A stretch of 64,000 nt of DNA from Sphagnum magellanicum (lineage: Eukaryota > Streptophyta > Sphagnopsida > Sphagnales > Sphagnaceae), in contig CM038912.1 of NCBI GenBank assembly GCA_021904315.1, positions 20,409,501-20,473,500 on the forward strand. Reading direction: 5' to 3'. Below the pieces are notes generated by a model that did no database searches, had not been told where the DNA came from, and saw nothing but the letters and a program-made list of their open reading frames with translations. Below are positions 1 through 12,572 of this stretch, one piece after another (position 1 is the stretch's first letter; every line of letters starts with the position of its first letter). The position numbers and the translations under genes were made by a program.

Positions 1-960
1 TGTATGAAACATTGCAACAATGGGGAAACCAACAACATACATGCAAAGTTTTCACTATAAGCAACAAGATTAGAAAAGCATTGTAACTTCTAAACTGAAT
101 TGAAAAGAGGTAATATTAATATGAATTTAAATGATTTTTTTTGTTAAATTGGTTATATTGCAAGCCACTCTTTCATGTGAGCCATAGTTCCAAATGGGCT
201 TTCAAAGACTTGATTCACATATTCCCAACTCCTTTCAAATATGGACAAATGGACCTCAAAAAACAAACATGCTTCAAAAACATCCATACTTCAAAAAGAT
301 AAACAAATTTCAAAGATAGATAGACCTAAAAATTCAAATAAACCCTCACAATAAAAGGGACAAACATTTTTAAAATAGGAAAAAAATTCATAATCAAAGG
401 GATAAACAATCAAAAATAGAAAGAAAAACATTACATTCATAAAATCAAAGATTGAAAAACAAAAAAAACTTGTTATCAAAGGGACAAACATTCAAAAGAC
501 AAAAAAACCTTTAAAGAATGACTCCCCCAAAGACAAACCATCACAATCCAAGATTTCTTGTCAATCCCTAACTCCCTTCAAAAATAGATCAACCTTTTTT
601 TTAAAAACCCTTAAATAATAAAACAAACCCTTCAAGAAAAACAAAGAACAAACCTTGAATCTCCCAAACTCCCTTCTGAAACAAAGTTCCTTTTCAATCC
701 CATGTTCCCTTCAAATTCAAACAAACAATCAAATCTTCCAAAATAAGCACACCTTGAATTCCCCAAACTCCCCTTAAAGAAACTTAATGACAACCTCACA
801 ATTTGAAAACATTAAAAGAAACTTGTGTAAAAACCTTAACATAAAAATAATTCCATCATTTTTGTGGACATCCAATATGTATAAGGACTTATACATGTGT
901 ATAATTGCCATGCAACAAAAAAGTTACAAACTTTAAACATTTGCACGTTCCAAAAAAAAA
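1..960. other. A-rich intergenic DNA with a degenerate short repeat
   Basis: No gene is visible. The plus strand is strongly A-rich. Between about 240 and 800 a loose motif recurs, built on AAAGGGACAAACATT with many variants (for example near 355, 397 and 478). It looks like an old, decayed low-complexity repeat. The short reading frames here are artefacts of composition. Confidence 0.5.
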
Positions 961-964
961 TCAC

Positions 965-3050
965 AAAATGTCAGATTATCTTATAAAATGTGTTGTTGAC
1001 ATCTATAAATTTGTCACGTTCAACTTTGTTCACAAATTCAACATTTAACTCTTCTATCAAATCATATTTAATTTCACATATAAATGCCAAATTTACAAGT
1101 TTCGAACAACCAACACAAAGATTAGTTGACCAATTATTGTTCACAAAAATAAGTTTGTCCAAATTGTCAATTTGAAGCTAACATCTTTAAAATGTTGTGA
1201 GAATTTTAACACTAGAAAATATTCTTTTTATTTTGATTTGACTAGTTAGGATGCCAAAAATCTATTGTGTTAATATGAACATGATGGCTAATTTTTGCTC
1301 TTTTGTTCACCACCATGACAAAACACACTTATAAATTTCCAAATCAATAAGATAACAATGGGACAATCCAAGTTCTCTTGTTACAATGTCCTTGTATGTG
1401 TTTGCATTTGTGTCAAACTATTAAATAAAATCTTGAAGGTTCACAAGTGAAATGAACTCATCAAGGCCTTGAACCTTATTGGGCATCAATAACTTGTAAA
1501 CCTCTAAGAATAGAGGCAATAATAATGGTTTCTCATTATCAACAACTAGGGCACAATGGTTTCATAATGCAAATAAGTAATTCACTAACCACATATTTTT
1601 ATACATGAGATGCAACATCAACCTTAACATGTTATGATTTTTTTCATTATCGATTGAATGTATAAAAGAAAGGAAGGGCAAAAGGACCCAACACTTGATG
1701 ATTCATGTGTGGAATGAACTTTTCCAATGCAATTTTTTTTTTAATTTCTTTTTTAGCATGCAAGGTTGTCAAGAATGCTTTCGTGTGAAAGTTTTTCACA
1801 AAGCTTTTGACATGTGGATATGACAAAATGGAAGGCATCTCTAAGGAGTCAATGCCCTTGACTTTAGTTCAAAACATATCCTTCCATAATGGGTTACAAA
1901 ACTTTCTTAATAACTTTGTATACTACTCATGTTTGTGGCAAAGGAATGTTATTCTATAATCTTATAATTTGTCAATTATAACACAATGCAATAGCAATTT
2001 GAAAAGTAAAAACGTTTTGGAATTATAAAACCTAACTTGTAAACTTGCAAATAACAACAAAATTAATTCACATCACATTAGCGGGGTTTTTAAAAACCCT
2101 AACAAAATATACAACTTGAACAAAATTTCAAGACATGTTAATTAAAACATGGTGATTGAAAAATGAAATAAAAGACACATATTTTGTTTTGATAGGCACA
2201 TTCAATTTTTATTCGCCTCAAGCAAAAATGTGTGTAAGTTTTCTGTCATGCTTGCTCTCGTTCCCAAACTTCTTTCACCAAGTATTACATTTATGGATGT
2301 TAATTTGAACAATCCCTATGGATGTGTAAGACAATTTGTGGGTCACTTTTTTATTTGTAATCACGTATTGGCAAACCTTTGATATGGCATGCCTACATCA
2401 TGGTTTTAACATGATCCATTAAATGGTTTTAACATACTAAACATTGTAGATGAAACAACCAAATTCAAAGCAATTACACAATTCTATAAATTTGACCCCT
2501 CATCCTTGATATAAGCAAGGATCTTATGAATAAAGGATAACTTGTTAATATGTTGTTGAAATCTCATAATCATTGTTGCACCATTAATGTCATTCACTTC
2601 AAACAACTCAATAGTCACATGTTTGACCTCCCACTTGTTAAACAAAAAGTTAACAGTGATAATGAACACATCATGCGCCCCTTTTGGCATCCATAAATCA
2701 AATGTGCATGTGATTGATAAACCTTCTACTAATGCAAGTTACAAATAAATAACCATAGTCTTTTTGACCAATTTAAGCAAAATTTTACCCACCAAAACTT
2801 TCATACTATGGAAGACAACCTTTGGATATGACCTATAAGAAAATCTTTGGAGCCATATTAATTCAATAGTCTTCATGGGCAAATAACCTTTGATCACAAA
2901 AAACATCAAATCCTCCAAGAAACTAATTTGTGTGTCATTATTTTTCTTGAATTAGTTAATATTAAAAAAACCCTAGAAATGGTGGTAGATGGTGTCACAT
3001 GTGCCCTCATTTCGGTTGGTTCATGACCACATGAAGTAACAATCACATTG
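965..3050 (-). pseudogene. hAT transposase remnant, copy 1
   Basis: This is a decayed hAT-family DNA transposase read on the minus strand, from high to low coordinates. The best-preserved part (2484-2690, continuing up to about 2740) has the core segment with a FDLWM...GAHDVF block, then KHVTIELFEVND and KILAYIKDEGSNL, typical of plant hAT proteins with a BED finger. Further along, frames near 2300-2450 resemble the next conserved block (KPFNGSC). Near 1090-1320 there is a C-terminal dimerisation region (WW, then S-Q-I-K-I-K-R-I-F in place of the usual SQIETER.F). At 971-1162 it ends with NLDKLIFVNNNW. Stops and frame changes are spread throughout, so it cannot encode a transposase. No terminal repeats or target duplication were found. 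The family call is firm; the outer limits are approximate. Confidence 0.75.
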
Positions 3051-3059
3051 GTTGCATCT

Positions 3060-6000
3060 TAAATACCTTTTAAAATTAGGATATTGTGCATAATCTTAGT
3101 AATTTTCTTTATGGTTGTAATGCCATTTGACTTATGGTAAACAATAAAACCTTTTCATGTCTTGGTGTGTGATGTTGAAAAGTTTTAGACCCATGACTTC
3201 ACCATGGAAAATTATGCATTACATTATTTGTTTTTAAGAAAGGTTTATTGGTTAATTGTTGTTCACTTTTAAAAAAAACCCATATCAATGAATTTTGATT
3301 GTGAAGTTTTTAAGCAATTGCTTGTTTTCACATATTGTTATGATCATCAACAAGAATAACTTTAGTAGGATGCAATTCTCCACCTTGTGGCAAGTTGTGA
3401 ACATTGATGTTCCTATCATGCCTTGGAAAAGTTGGGACCATCTCCTGATTAAAATTCATATTTGTAATGTTCATGAAGGACTTGTTGAAAATTCACAACT
3501 TGTCACAAATTAAAAATTTACATAAAGGGATTTGGTGAGAGGTGAAAAAACAAAGAAATGGAAGAAAGATGGTAGGCCAAAGCTTGACAATAATGAATAG
3601 AACTTGCAACTCACAACTTTCATTTTTGGCTTCCTTTTCACACCATTTTTCCTTCACAATTCTGTTAGAGTCAAAATGACAAGGTGATAGAAATCATAAA
3701 AGATAAGGCTTTTAGTGGTAAAGTTAAAACTTTGGAATTCTTGCAAACCTTAAACCCTTGGACTTTGTTGTTGAACATGATGGTTTTAAAGTGAAGGTGA
3801 CAAAAAAACAAACAAAATGAAAAGTGAAAGCTCTCCAATAGTTTTAACTAGTGGTGATAATAAATATAAATAAAACACAAACCCCTAAACTATTGAACTT
3901 TGAAACTACACAAATGTTTTTTCAAGTCTTATCTTCTCACATCTCATCTTGTCATAGACACAATATAATAATACATTGAGAGTGCTAAACCAAAACACAA
4001 AACCAAGCCCAAAACATAACTACTAGAAACTTCAAACATACACCAAAAAATGCAAGAATGAATAGTGCTAAAATTGCTTACCTTTTTCTACACCTTCAAC
4101 TTTGGATAAAAAAGGTGAGCTCCATAGCTCTCGCGCCTAGAAAGTCACGTTTATGAATAGATTGTAAGACAATCGAAACTTTAACCTCACATTAAAAGGA
4201 AAGAAGAAAGGAACCATGTTGACATAATGTCCATAATCGATAATATTCACAATTGATTATTGCAAAAGTGTTGAAAGGAAAATGCAACAAAAATGATTGA
4301 AAGGTCAAAACCCAATCCTAATGTATATCACCATTAAATATACCCTAAATAGTTTTTACCAAGTACCTTGTCATTTGACTCTCTAGGTTGGGTACAATTC
4401 TTTGAAAATTGGAAAAGGGAGGTACGAGCTTGGGGCATGTAGCTACACAATATTTATGTAATGTATTAGGTGGGGGTGGGTCTTTGAGAATTTTGACACT
4501 TGCCGGTTTTACATGTGTATATTTGGGGTGATACCCAATGAAAGTTTGAAAAAAAATTCTAATGTTCACCCCCACTTTAGTAACAACCCTCCCCATCTTA
4601 TGCCTTGTGATCTATAGGTATGTAAAGCCCAAGGCTTTAAGCTTTATTGGAATAAGAACTTGTTAAAAAGAGGTGATTATTCAAGCAATTGCAAGAGTAC
4701 ATTCACAATGAAGAAGGCCAGAAATTATGGATTGTTAAAGCTCTGGGATATGATGATATTTGATTTAGTAAAAGTTTTAGACTACACCAAACATGATATT
4801 CATGACTAATCTTATATAACTACAATAAAATCCATAACTAATTTTTTTTAAAAATGGCATAAATGAGAAGTCATATTCAACTATGGTAAAAAAAAATTAA
4901 AAAAAAAACCAATTACAAAAATCATGTTTTGACATAATGATGTTAAAAAACATGGCGATTATCTGAGAGGGCAATTAGAAAATTTTCCATAAAATGGCAA
5001 CAAGGCCATGAACATATTTTGTGATTATTTTGCACCTGTAGCCATTATTAGCTTGCAACACCATAGCTACAAGCAACAAAACCCACATGAAACAACAACA
5101 AACATATCATGGCCAACATGATTCGACTACTTTTGTGGAGGTGTCTTTTAAAGCCTTGTATGGTGCATGAAAATGCAAAGCCCAACAAAAAAAATTTCTC
5201 GACATCTCTTTTCTTATTTGCAAGGTGCAACAAGTGTTGGGGTTGTGGTGCTCTCATCAACACTTTTTTCTTTTTCTTGACGACACTACATTGTGGTTGC
5301 AAAGTGCTTTACAACACCTCTTGTTGAAGAGGCTCTTAAGTCTATACAATACATAGTGTTTGTTCCCAATAATTTAGTCCCATGTTTAAAGCCAATGGGT
5401 GGGAGGGGGGATTATTTTAAAGAAAATAACACACAAGTCCACTTATTATTATATTTCTTCATGGCCGATGGGATGTCTATCATTCAAATCGGAGGGACGG
5501 ACGGACGGACTGACTTTAGTCTAAGAAGTAGGCTACTACAAGTCCTCCTTCGGTCAAACAAAAATCGACAAATTTTGGAGACCTGGCTAATGTCGGACGA
5601 CATGGTCTCTCAATGCCGGGGACGTAAATCATACCACTTAGAGGCCTCTCTGCACTCCCCATTTTATTAATATTAATAATAATATTATTATTATTTTCAT
5701 CTAGGAAGTGAGGAGTTGTGTAAGAGTTTATAGAATGAAGAATTATTTTAAAGAAAATCCTTTTAGTGTTCTTCCATTAGGATTACTTGTTCAATAGGAA
5801 AAGAGAGGAAAAAAAAAACCCTTTTGCAAAAAAGAAAAAGCATCATATTTCTCATTTTCAAAAGAAGCCGACCGCAAGCACAAAGTCATGGATTGTGTCA
5901 CCTGGACCCTCTCAAAAAGCCCCCCAATGATCACCATTTATTCCGGGAAATCATGAAGAAAGAACAAGTCCGAACAAGTCCGAATTCTTACAAGTAAAGG

Positions 6001-7050
6001 TAACATAGAATAATGCCTAGAACACTTGAATTTTTTTTCCCATATTGTTTTGTTGGAGATACTAAGGGTATTGATTCTTAGTTGCATGAATTAGTTGAGG
6101 GTGTGTCCTAATTGCTTTCTTTTTTTTTGGTGTGATAATGGGCCTCTTTGATTGGCCCAACCCAAAAAAAAACACAAAACAAAACAAAAACAGACACACA
6201 CTATCAAACATTCGCAAAATAGAAGATGATGAAATTGTTCACTTTCGGCGAGCCATATATGTTACAAACAACCTCTATTATTCAATCCTCTTCGTAAACA
6301 ACCAAAGTTGAATTAATTAATTAAATTTTTTTTACCATGGTACCCCCCCTCTTTTAGAGTTGTTTTTTTCTAACAACCCCTTTTGTAGAAAACCAAGAAC
6401 AAAAGGCCCAAAAAAAAAAAAAAAAAAAAAAACAATTTCAGCCTTATAACACACAACCTTATTACACTAAACATTGAAAATAATGTTTCATTTCGATCAT
6501 TTCCGTTGGTCTTCTAAAATTCTCAGAGAAACGGACCAAAACTTGTTCGGAACATTTAACTGTTAGCTCACTCGAGATAATTAAGAAAAAAAAAAATTTC
6601 AAACCACCAAATCCAGCAATTTAAAAATGAGACAGGTAATGGTAATTAATTGATTTTGATCATTTGATTTTGAAAAATCTTTTAAAATAATATTCCCCCA
6701 AAAAATTCTAATTTCTTTGCGTAATAGTTTTCTTTTAAAAAATTTGAAATTTTTTTGAAATTTTTGAAATTTTCAAAATAATATAATTTGTGCCGAAGTC
6801 ACCAAGGTATTACCTACTACACAGTACTTACCTACCTAGTACACTAATACTATAACCCTAGGGATGTCTATACCATAGCCTAGGATGAATTTCCACATGG
6901 ACAAAACAGATTAATTCGTTTTTATAAATTTGAAATTATTATTAATTTTATTAATATGATAATTTTCAACACCTCAGCTTCATATTTTCACGAAAATTCG
7001 TTTTCATTATTTTTAAAGATTATTTAATGACGAAACTGACCCTATGATAA
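3060..7050. other. AT-rich intergenic DNA without a recognisable gene
   Basis: I see no supported gene. The longest frame, 5293-5670 (125 codons), has no recognisable domain and overlaps a GGAC microsatellite near 5505-5520. A poly(A) run lies at about 6411-6432. A TACCTAC-type patch at 6810-6860 resembles the TAGG-rich dispersed repeat found elsewhere in the window. Very AT-rich DNA at 6900-7050 leads into the IQD promoter. Confidence 0.4.
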
Positions 7051-7052
7051 AA

Positions 7053-7059
7053 TATAAAA
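7053..7059 (+). promoter_or_regulatory. Candidate TATA box of the IQD gene
   Basis: TATAAAA lies in an AT-rich stretch just before base composition switches to the GC- and pyrimidine-rich leader that precedes the IQD gene. A start of transcription about 30 bases downstream would fall just before a (TTAA)n tract at 7092-7119. The assignment is inferred from position and motif only. Confidence 0.35.
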
Positions 7060-7084
7060 GATAGGGTTAAAAACGTTTTTAGGA

Positions 7085-8123
7085 GGGGAGGATTAATTAA
7101 TTAATTAATTAATTAATTACTCTACATTGCAGTTTTCCCTTGTGCCCAGACTACGTTCTCTCGTTCCCACGTTCCCAGCTTCGTCTCTCTCCCCACGCCG
7201 CCCTTATTGGGATGTGTGTTTCTCTCGCTGCTCTTTTGTTCCTTTCTGCTCTTTCTCCACCGGCAACGGAACAGCGCCTTCTGCTCTGCTATTTCCTTTT
7301 TCCCTCTTCGCATTTTGTGTCCACAAAAAACAGACTCGGGAGGGAGCAGAGGAGCATTTTTACTTCACATTGTGAGTTTCTCACCGTATCTTTTTCTTTT
7401 TTATTGTTTCTTTCTTTTTCCCCTCCTTGTTCTTACACAAGCGTGCGATTACTGTGGTTGTTTCTATCTTGTGGTTTTTGTTTTTGTTTTTGTTTTATGT
7501 GTTTCTTTTTTCGGTTTTTCCATCTCTCTAGCACTTTCTGCTGCTGCTTTGGAGCTTTGGAGAAAGCTTCATTGTTCTGTAACCGGTTGGAGTGTAAGCA
7601 TTTTTGCATGCACATCGTGTTGTTGTTGTTGTTGTTGTATTTCGGTTTTGTTCCTCTTCTGCTGCAGGTGGAAGATGTGTGCTGCTAGGCTTCATCTTTT
7701 CTCTTTCTTTTCTTTTCCCCCTCTCTATTTAGCTTGTGTCTGTCGGTGCTGTTTTCCCCCTCTCTTGGAAGTTGTAGTGCAAGCTCGTGGTTCTGTCTAA
7801 GCTCCGGTCTGAGTGTAATGCTCTCTCACTGTTATTACACTGTTGTTGTTGTGTGTACAGGCATTGAAAGAGCAGCTGGTCTCGTTCTGGTGTTGTTCCT
7901 TTTCTGACGGTCGCTGCAAGCGGAAGGGCGTAAGCTCTGTGTGCTGTAAGGGGGGGGGGGGGGTTGATGGGGGGTAAATCACTCCCCCCTGAGATCTCTC
8001 ACTCCTACAACATGCCTTGGAGTCGTCGACCCCGGTTCTGTTCGATTGAGAGTCCGCTGACAGTTTCCTACTTCCAGCAGTGACATTGCGCCGTCTGCTC
8101 CGATACGACAAACCCTCGCTCCG
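7085..8123 (+). other. Probable long 5' leader exon of the IQD gene
   Basis: The composition changes sharply here: GC-richer, CT-rich, with TTG repeats (7619-7637) and a G14 run at 7950-7963, as in many plant 5' untranslated exons. A good splice donor (CCG/GTAAGT, GT at 8124) closes it. Joined to the acceptor at 9911-9912, this gives a leader ending ten bases before the IQD start codon. The 182- and 197-codon frames here are CT- and TTG-driven and have no domain. It might contain further introns, or belong to a separate non-coding transcript. Confidence 0.4.
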
Positions 8124-9912
8124 GTAAGTGACCAGCTTCCATTCTACACTCATTTTCCCTTGATGATAGAAAACCTCCGCACCAGCAGCAGGGAGGAAAT
8201 GGTCATGTGACGTCTCTCGTAGTAATAGAGCTCCTCAGCTATCGAATGTCGCCTTTTGCACGTACAGAGCTACTGGTCTAGGGGCAAAACTCCGTGCTTA
8301 GGCGACAGAAGCACGCCAGGTATATCTGCAAACAGCAGTACATGTGTGCCCGACAGTTTTTCTATGGAGCTTAGGAAACTAAGTAAATTGTAATACTACG
8401 CTTCTCACCTCAAGAATCGCCTCAAACACATTGCAACAATCTATGTATTTTGCTTTCTTCTCTTTGCAAGAGGATGTATTCCTAGTTTGCTTCTGTTTTC
8501 TGAGTTTTCCACTGTATCTGCCTTCCACAGATTGCAAAGGCTATTGTTCATCAACAGCTTGCATCGGGGTTCAGAGCAGATCCTGCTTTGAATGTGTGCA
8601 GCTTCTGTCAATTCACATCTTTTTTGTTCCTTTATGGCATGGTAGTGCCTTCTTGAACTTGTTCTGCAGGCCACAAAAGTCACCAGGAAGAAGGTAGTAA
8701 TATTGGCAGAGCAGAGCATTTCAGCCTGCACCTGCTTGGGCTTTCTACACTATCACAAGGTACATTTCTGCCTGTACCCACCTGCATTTTTGCATCAGTA
8801 CTAGAACTGATGAGTGAGTACATTGTTGCTATCCTGCCTGAGAAACTTCAGCTGTCTGCCCATCACTGTTCTACTTCCAGAACCTCAACCTCAGCATGGT
8901 TCCAGCACTGCTTTGACTCAGACCCATCACTGTTCTACTTCTGGAATCTCAACCTCAGCGTGGTTCTGGCACTGCCTTGTCTAAGACAGAAACTGTGGAA
9001 CAATGTATGTGATCCTATGTTGTCAAACTCATCATACCACCCTATTGCTCAGAAGGACATGCTTAGTCATTGCCTTGCCACACACCCACCTCTTAGATTT
9101 TTGGTTATGATATATATTAGCTTCCATTAGAAGAATGAAAATTTCTTTGGGTTTCTTGAGAAGGTAGATCTTATTTCTCTGTTTATGTCCAGGTGCAAAC
9201 ATGGTTCATGCTTCATTTATAAGCCATAGCTTACTTCTACCAACCAGCACTGATAAGCTATGACCAGAATTTTAACTGAGGAATTTTGTGAACTAAACAC
9301 TGAAGAGGTTTTAGAGTTGAGGCTATGGACAAAGATAAAGTGATCCTGGAGAATTACTAGTGCTGTCAGCTGAGAGAACAGACGTTTCTGAACTTTTTTT
9401 CTCGTCTCATTCATCTGGAACACAGGATTGCTGTTGTCTTCCTCTGTTTCATGGCAGCTTGACACTGCTATTTGTGATGGAGGTGATGGTCTGACACTTT
9501 TGAGTGACTCTCATTAGGTTACAACTGCACTCATTGTTGTGTTAAATTCAAAGGGTTCTTCAGGAGGCTTCTTTGCTTTGTAATATAAATATATTTTTCT
9601 TCTCCTATTTCCCAAGTAGCACTGTTTCTTTTAGCATTGCAGCTGTGCACAAGACCAAGTGAGCAGCCTGAAGACTTACTTTTGCCGTTAGCTGAGAGAA
9701 CAGCCTCTTTGAACATTCAACTTTGATACTTGGGGTAACACCAAAATTGCTGTCATCTTCACCAATTTGCTATTTTGCACTATTGTTCAACTACAGAGGT
9801 GGGATATGACTGCAGCTGACATATGCAGTTGGGAGAGTTCAAACCGTAAGCTTCTCTTTTGTAGAGCGTATTTTTGTGTATCATATTTTACAACCTTGGT
9901 TATGTTCTGCAG
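8124..9912 (+). other. Probable 5'UTR intron of the IQD gene
   Basis: It is bounded by GTAAGT at 8124 and TTCTGCAG ending at 9912. It is T-rich and holds no protein-like frame. Two local duplications lie inside: a 64-bp tandem pair at 8861-8985, and a diverged direct repeat around AGCTGAGAGAACAG at about 9367 and 9690. Leader introns are common in plant genes and often raise expression. That role here is inference. Confidence 0.4.
8861..8985. repeat. 64-bp tandem duplication, two copies
   Basis: The block beginning CATCACTGTTCTACTTC at 8861 recurs at 8925 with few differences (CAGAACCTCAACC against TGGAATCTCAACC). It lies in the presumed leader intron of the IQD gene, and I see no coding role. 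Confidence 0.7.
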
Positions 9913-9922
9913 AGCAGGAAAA

Positions 9923-12572
9923 ATGGGCAAGAAAGGGAATTGGTTTAGTGCTGTTAAGAAAGCATTCCGCTCTCCATCAAAGGACAAGGACAATGATAAA
10001 TCTGAGCCCAAGGACCCGGACTTGCTTGGGGACATGCCTCCTGTAGCTGCTGTGAGTGTCCTCAACCTTAACCTAAACAGCTTTAGGAAGTTGATTATGC
10101 ATACATTTGGCATTTCACTTAACATGAACAAGGTAAATTTTTTTTTCTGGCTTCAATTTCAGGTGAGGTCATGGTGGTATGGTTTGGATGATGTGACCAT
10201 GAAAGGTGTCGTTTCAGATAAGAACTCAAAGGTATTAGAAAAAGTAGCTGTTCTAACCAAAGTTTTGATGTTCTATACCAGCCTTAGGAACAATGCCTCA
10301 AAAGGGTAAGCATCATGGTTGAATCTGTGTGATTGCTTGCATGGCACAGGAAAAACCAAAGAACAGGAATCGAAGATGGAGCTTTGGCAAGTCCTCTCAC
10401 ACAGATCACAAGGAAGTGCAGGTGGACAAGAAAACGGATGAGGATTACAACGTTGGTGGGGCCACAGCATGGCCTAGTCACAAGGCAAATGCTCTCCACC
10501 AGTCCACTCAGCAGTGTGCAGTAACAACTTACATCAGCCCAGAGGACTGGGCAGCCATTAGGATCCAAACTTCTTTTCGAGGTTATTTGGTATGGAGTTT
10601 TAACCTTCTCATCTGGTTGAATCTTTTGAGGAATTGCTAAATATGCAAGCCTGTAGGAAATGTAGAAGTTTGACTCAGTAAATCCCTGCTAAGTGAAAGC
10701 TATCTTTGGAGTTTCTTAGTCCTGAGCTGTGCAGAATGAAAATTTGTACCAGCTGGTTGATGGTGTGGCAGACTACCCCAGTATCTAACAATAAGGGCTA
10801 GATGTTCAAATAGCTACAACCCTAGGTCTTACTGGCAGAGTCTTCTTTGCAGCTTCTCATATTACTATCCACTGCAGGCACGGCGAGCATTACGTGCCCT
10901 CCGAGGTCTAGTGAGGCTACAGGCATTAGTCCGAGGCCACACAGTACGACGGCAAGCAACTATCACTCTTCGGTGCATGCAAGCCCTGGTTCGAGTCCAG
11001 GCCCGCGTTCGAGCTCGTCGTGTACGTATGTCAGAGGAAGGACAAGCTGTCCAACGCCAGCTATGGCAGCGTCGGCAGCAGCTTCAACCAAGAAAATCTA
11101 TGGTAGATACTTATGTTGCACAGTTCAGAGTTGTTGAGTGTGATTGGGACTGATTTTCTGCAGTGAAATCAGCAAAGCTTTAAGTCCTTTAAAATCTTAT
11201 GACTTGCTCCCCAAATGTGTAAAACAATTGTTCAATCAGGCATGAGAGAAATCAAGACTTTACGGCCAATTAGGTTGCTGGCCTGAAGGTTGGGCTTCTT
11301 CACATCATTCTGTTGTTTTTCACAGGATGGCTGGCAGGATGGTGGGTGGAATGACAGCCAAGCAAGTGCACAACAGCTTGAGGCCAAATTGCACAACAAA
11401 CAGGAGGCAGCAATGAAGAGGGAGAGAGCTTTAGCCTATGCCTTCTCTCATCAGGTTTGTGCATGGTGCAACTGCACTAGTAGCAGTGTAGTCTGCTACT
11501 TTGGCCTTTATCCTGCACCTTAGAGCCCCTGTTTCAATTGCAAAGAAGGCATATTAGTTCTTAGTTCTTACCTTTGGGTGCATGTTAAATCTTACAGCAG
11601 CTTTGGAGGGCTACCCCCAAGGAGGCATCACAGTTGTACATAGACTGTGAGCCTGATAAACCTCACTGGGGCTGGAGCTGGCTGGAGCGGTGGATGGCAG
11701 CAAGGCCTTGGGAAAATCGTATCTTTGACAACAATTCTGCATCCAAGGATGTGTTTGATGGCTACTCAGTCAAGGGCACAGATGGGAACTTTGCAACTCC
11801 TGTGGGAGAGAGTGACCATGAACCCAAGCAGAAAAACTCACTTGCCAAGCAAAAGAATCTTGTGGCTCATTCTGGGCCTGTCCGAAGTGAAAGTTGGGTA
11901 CCAAACCAGGGAATGCACATTGTGCCTCACACAAGTTCTGGTTTGTCAAATGGAAATAGCCGCAGCCATAGCCACCAAAGCTCTGTTGCTGTGCATCGTA
12001 CAACAAGCAAAGGTGCTTCGCCGTCCCCTGCACCATCAAGTTTCAAGTCAGTCCGACCTGCAAGCCCTCGCAGCAGGGTGCGAAGGGAGGACCCTGAAGA
12101 AGCTGGGAGTGCCATTTCGACAACAACCAGATCTACTCCCAGCATGCCAATTGCAAACCCCCGATTTGGAACCCGTTACAGCACATCAGGATCAATCCGT
12201 GATGATGAGAGCCTGGCAAGCTCGCCAGCTGTTCCTAATTATATGCAGGCAACACAGTCTGCAAGAAATAAAGCACGGTCTCACAGTACCCCAAAGCAGC
12301 GCCCGGGAACACCAGAAAAAGATGGTTGGTCAACTGCAAAAAAGCGCCTTTCATTTCCAATCTCTGAGGATCTGATCAGCAGCTGTGGTCCTACAATGCG
12401 CCCATTCAAGCCCATGGCTTACCCGCAGCACAGCCCCAGCATCAAAGGCGCCCCTGGACCCATTAGGACAGATCGATCTTCAGTTTCTTCCCTTGGTGGC
12501 AATGACAGCAATCTTGGCGATGAGACTCCATCATCAAATGGACACTCTATTTCAAGGCCCTACAGATTCTAA
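9923..12572 (+). CDS. IQD: IQ67-domain (IQD) calmodulin-binding scaffold protein
   Basis: Five coding exons: 9923-10051, 10350-10589, 10878-11102, 11326-11454 and 11598-12572. All four introns have GT/AG ends and phase 0, giving 565 aa. The start [20 protein letters not shown] is the usual IQD N terminus; it is followed by a basic RRWSFGKSS block. Residues about 108-180 form the IQ67 domain, with three IQ repeats opening [24 protein letters not shown] and [14 protein letters not shown]. The intron between GYL and ARRAL is at the position conserved in this family. Exon 5 opens with the LW.A.PK...LYID segment, then [24 protein letters not shown]4005-type C terminus ([15 protein letters not shown], then KKRLSFP) follows. 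IQD proteins bind calmodulin and link calcium signals to microtubules and membrane domains. The protein looks intact. An in-frame upstream ATG at 9767 is rejected because it lies in the presumed leader intron. Confidence 0.95.

Noticed and set aside
5293-5670. 125-codon plus-strand frame
   Set aside because: It has no recognisable domain, includes a GGAC microsatellite, and shows no splice or composition support.
7140-7800. Overlapping frames of 182 and 197 codons on the plus strand
   Set aside because: They are driven by CT-rich and TTG-repeat sequence, are rich in Cys, Phe, Leu and Ser without any domain, and lie in the presumed leader of the IQD gene.
9767-9922. Upstream in-frame ATG for the IQD gene
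   Set aside because: IQD proteins start at MGKK, and a good splice acceptor (CTGCAG) sits ten bases before that ATG, so the upstream part is probably intronic.
11647-12375. 242-codon frame over the last IQD exon
   Set aside because: It is a shadow of the real IQD frame, which carries the conserved tryptophan-rich and DUF4005 motifs in another frame.
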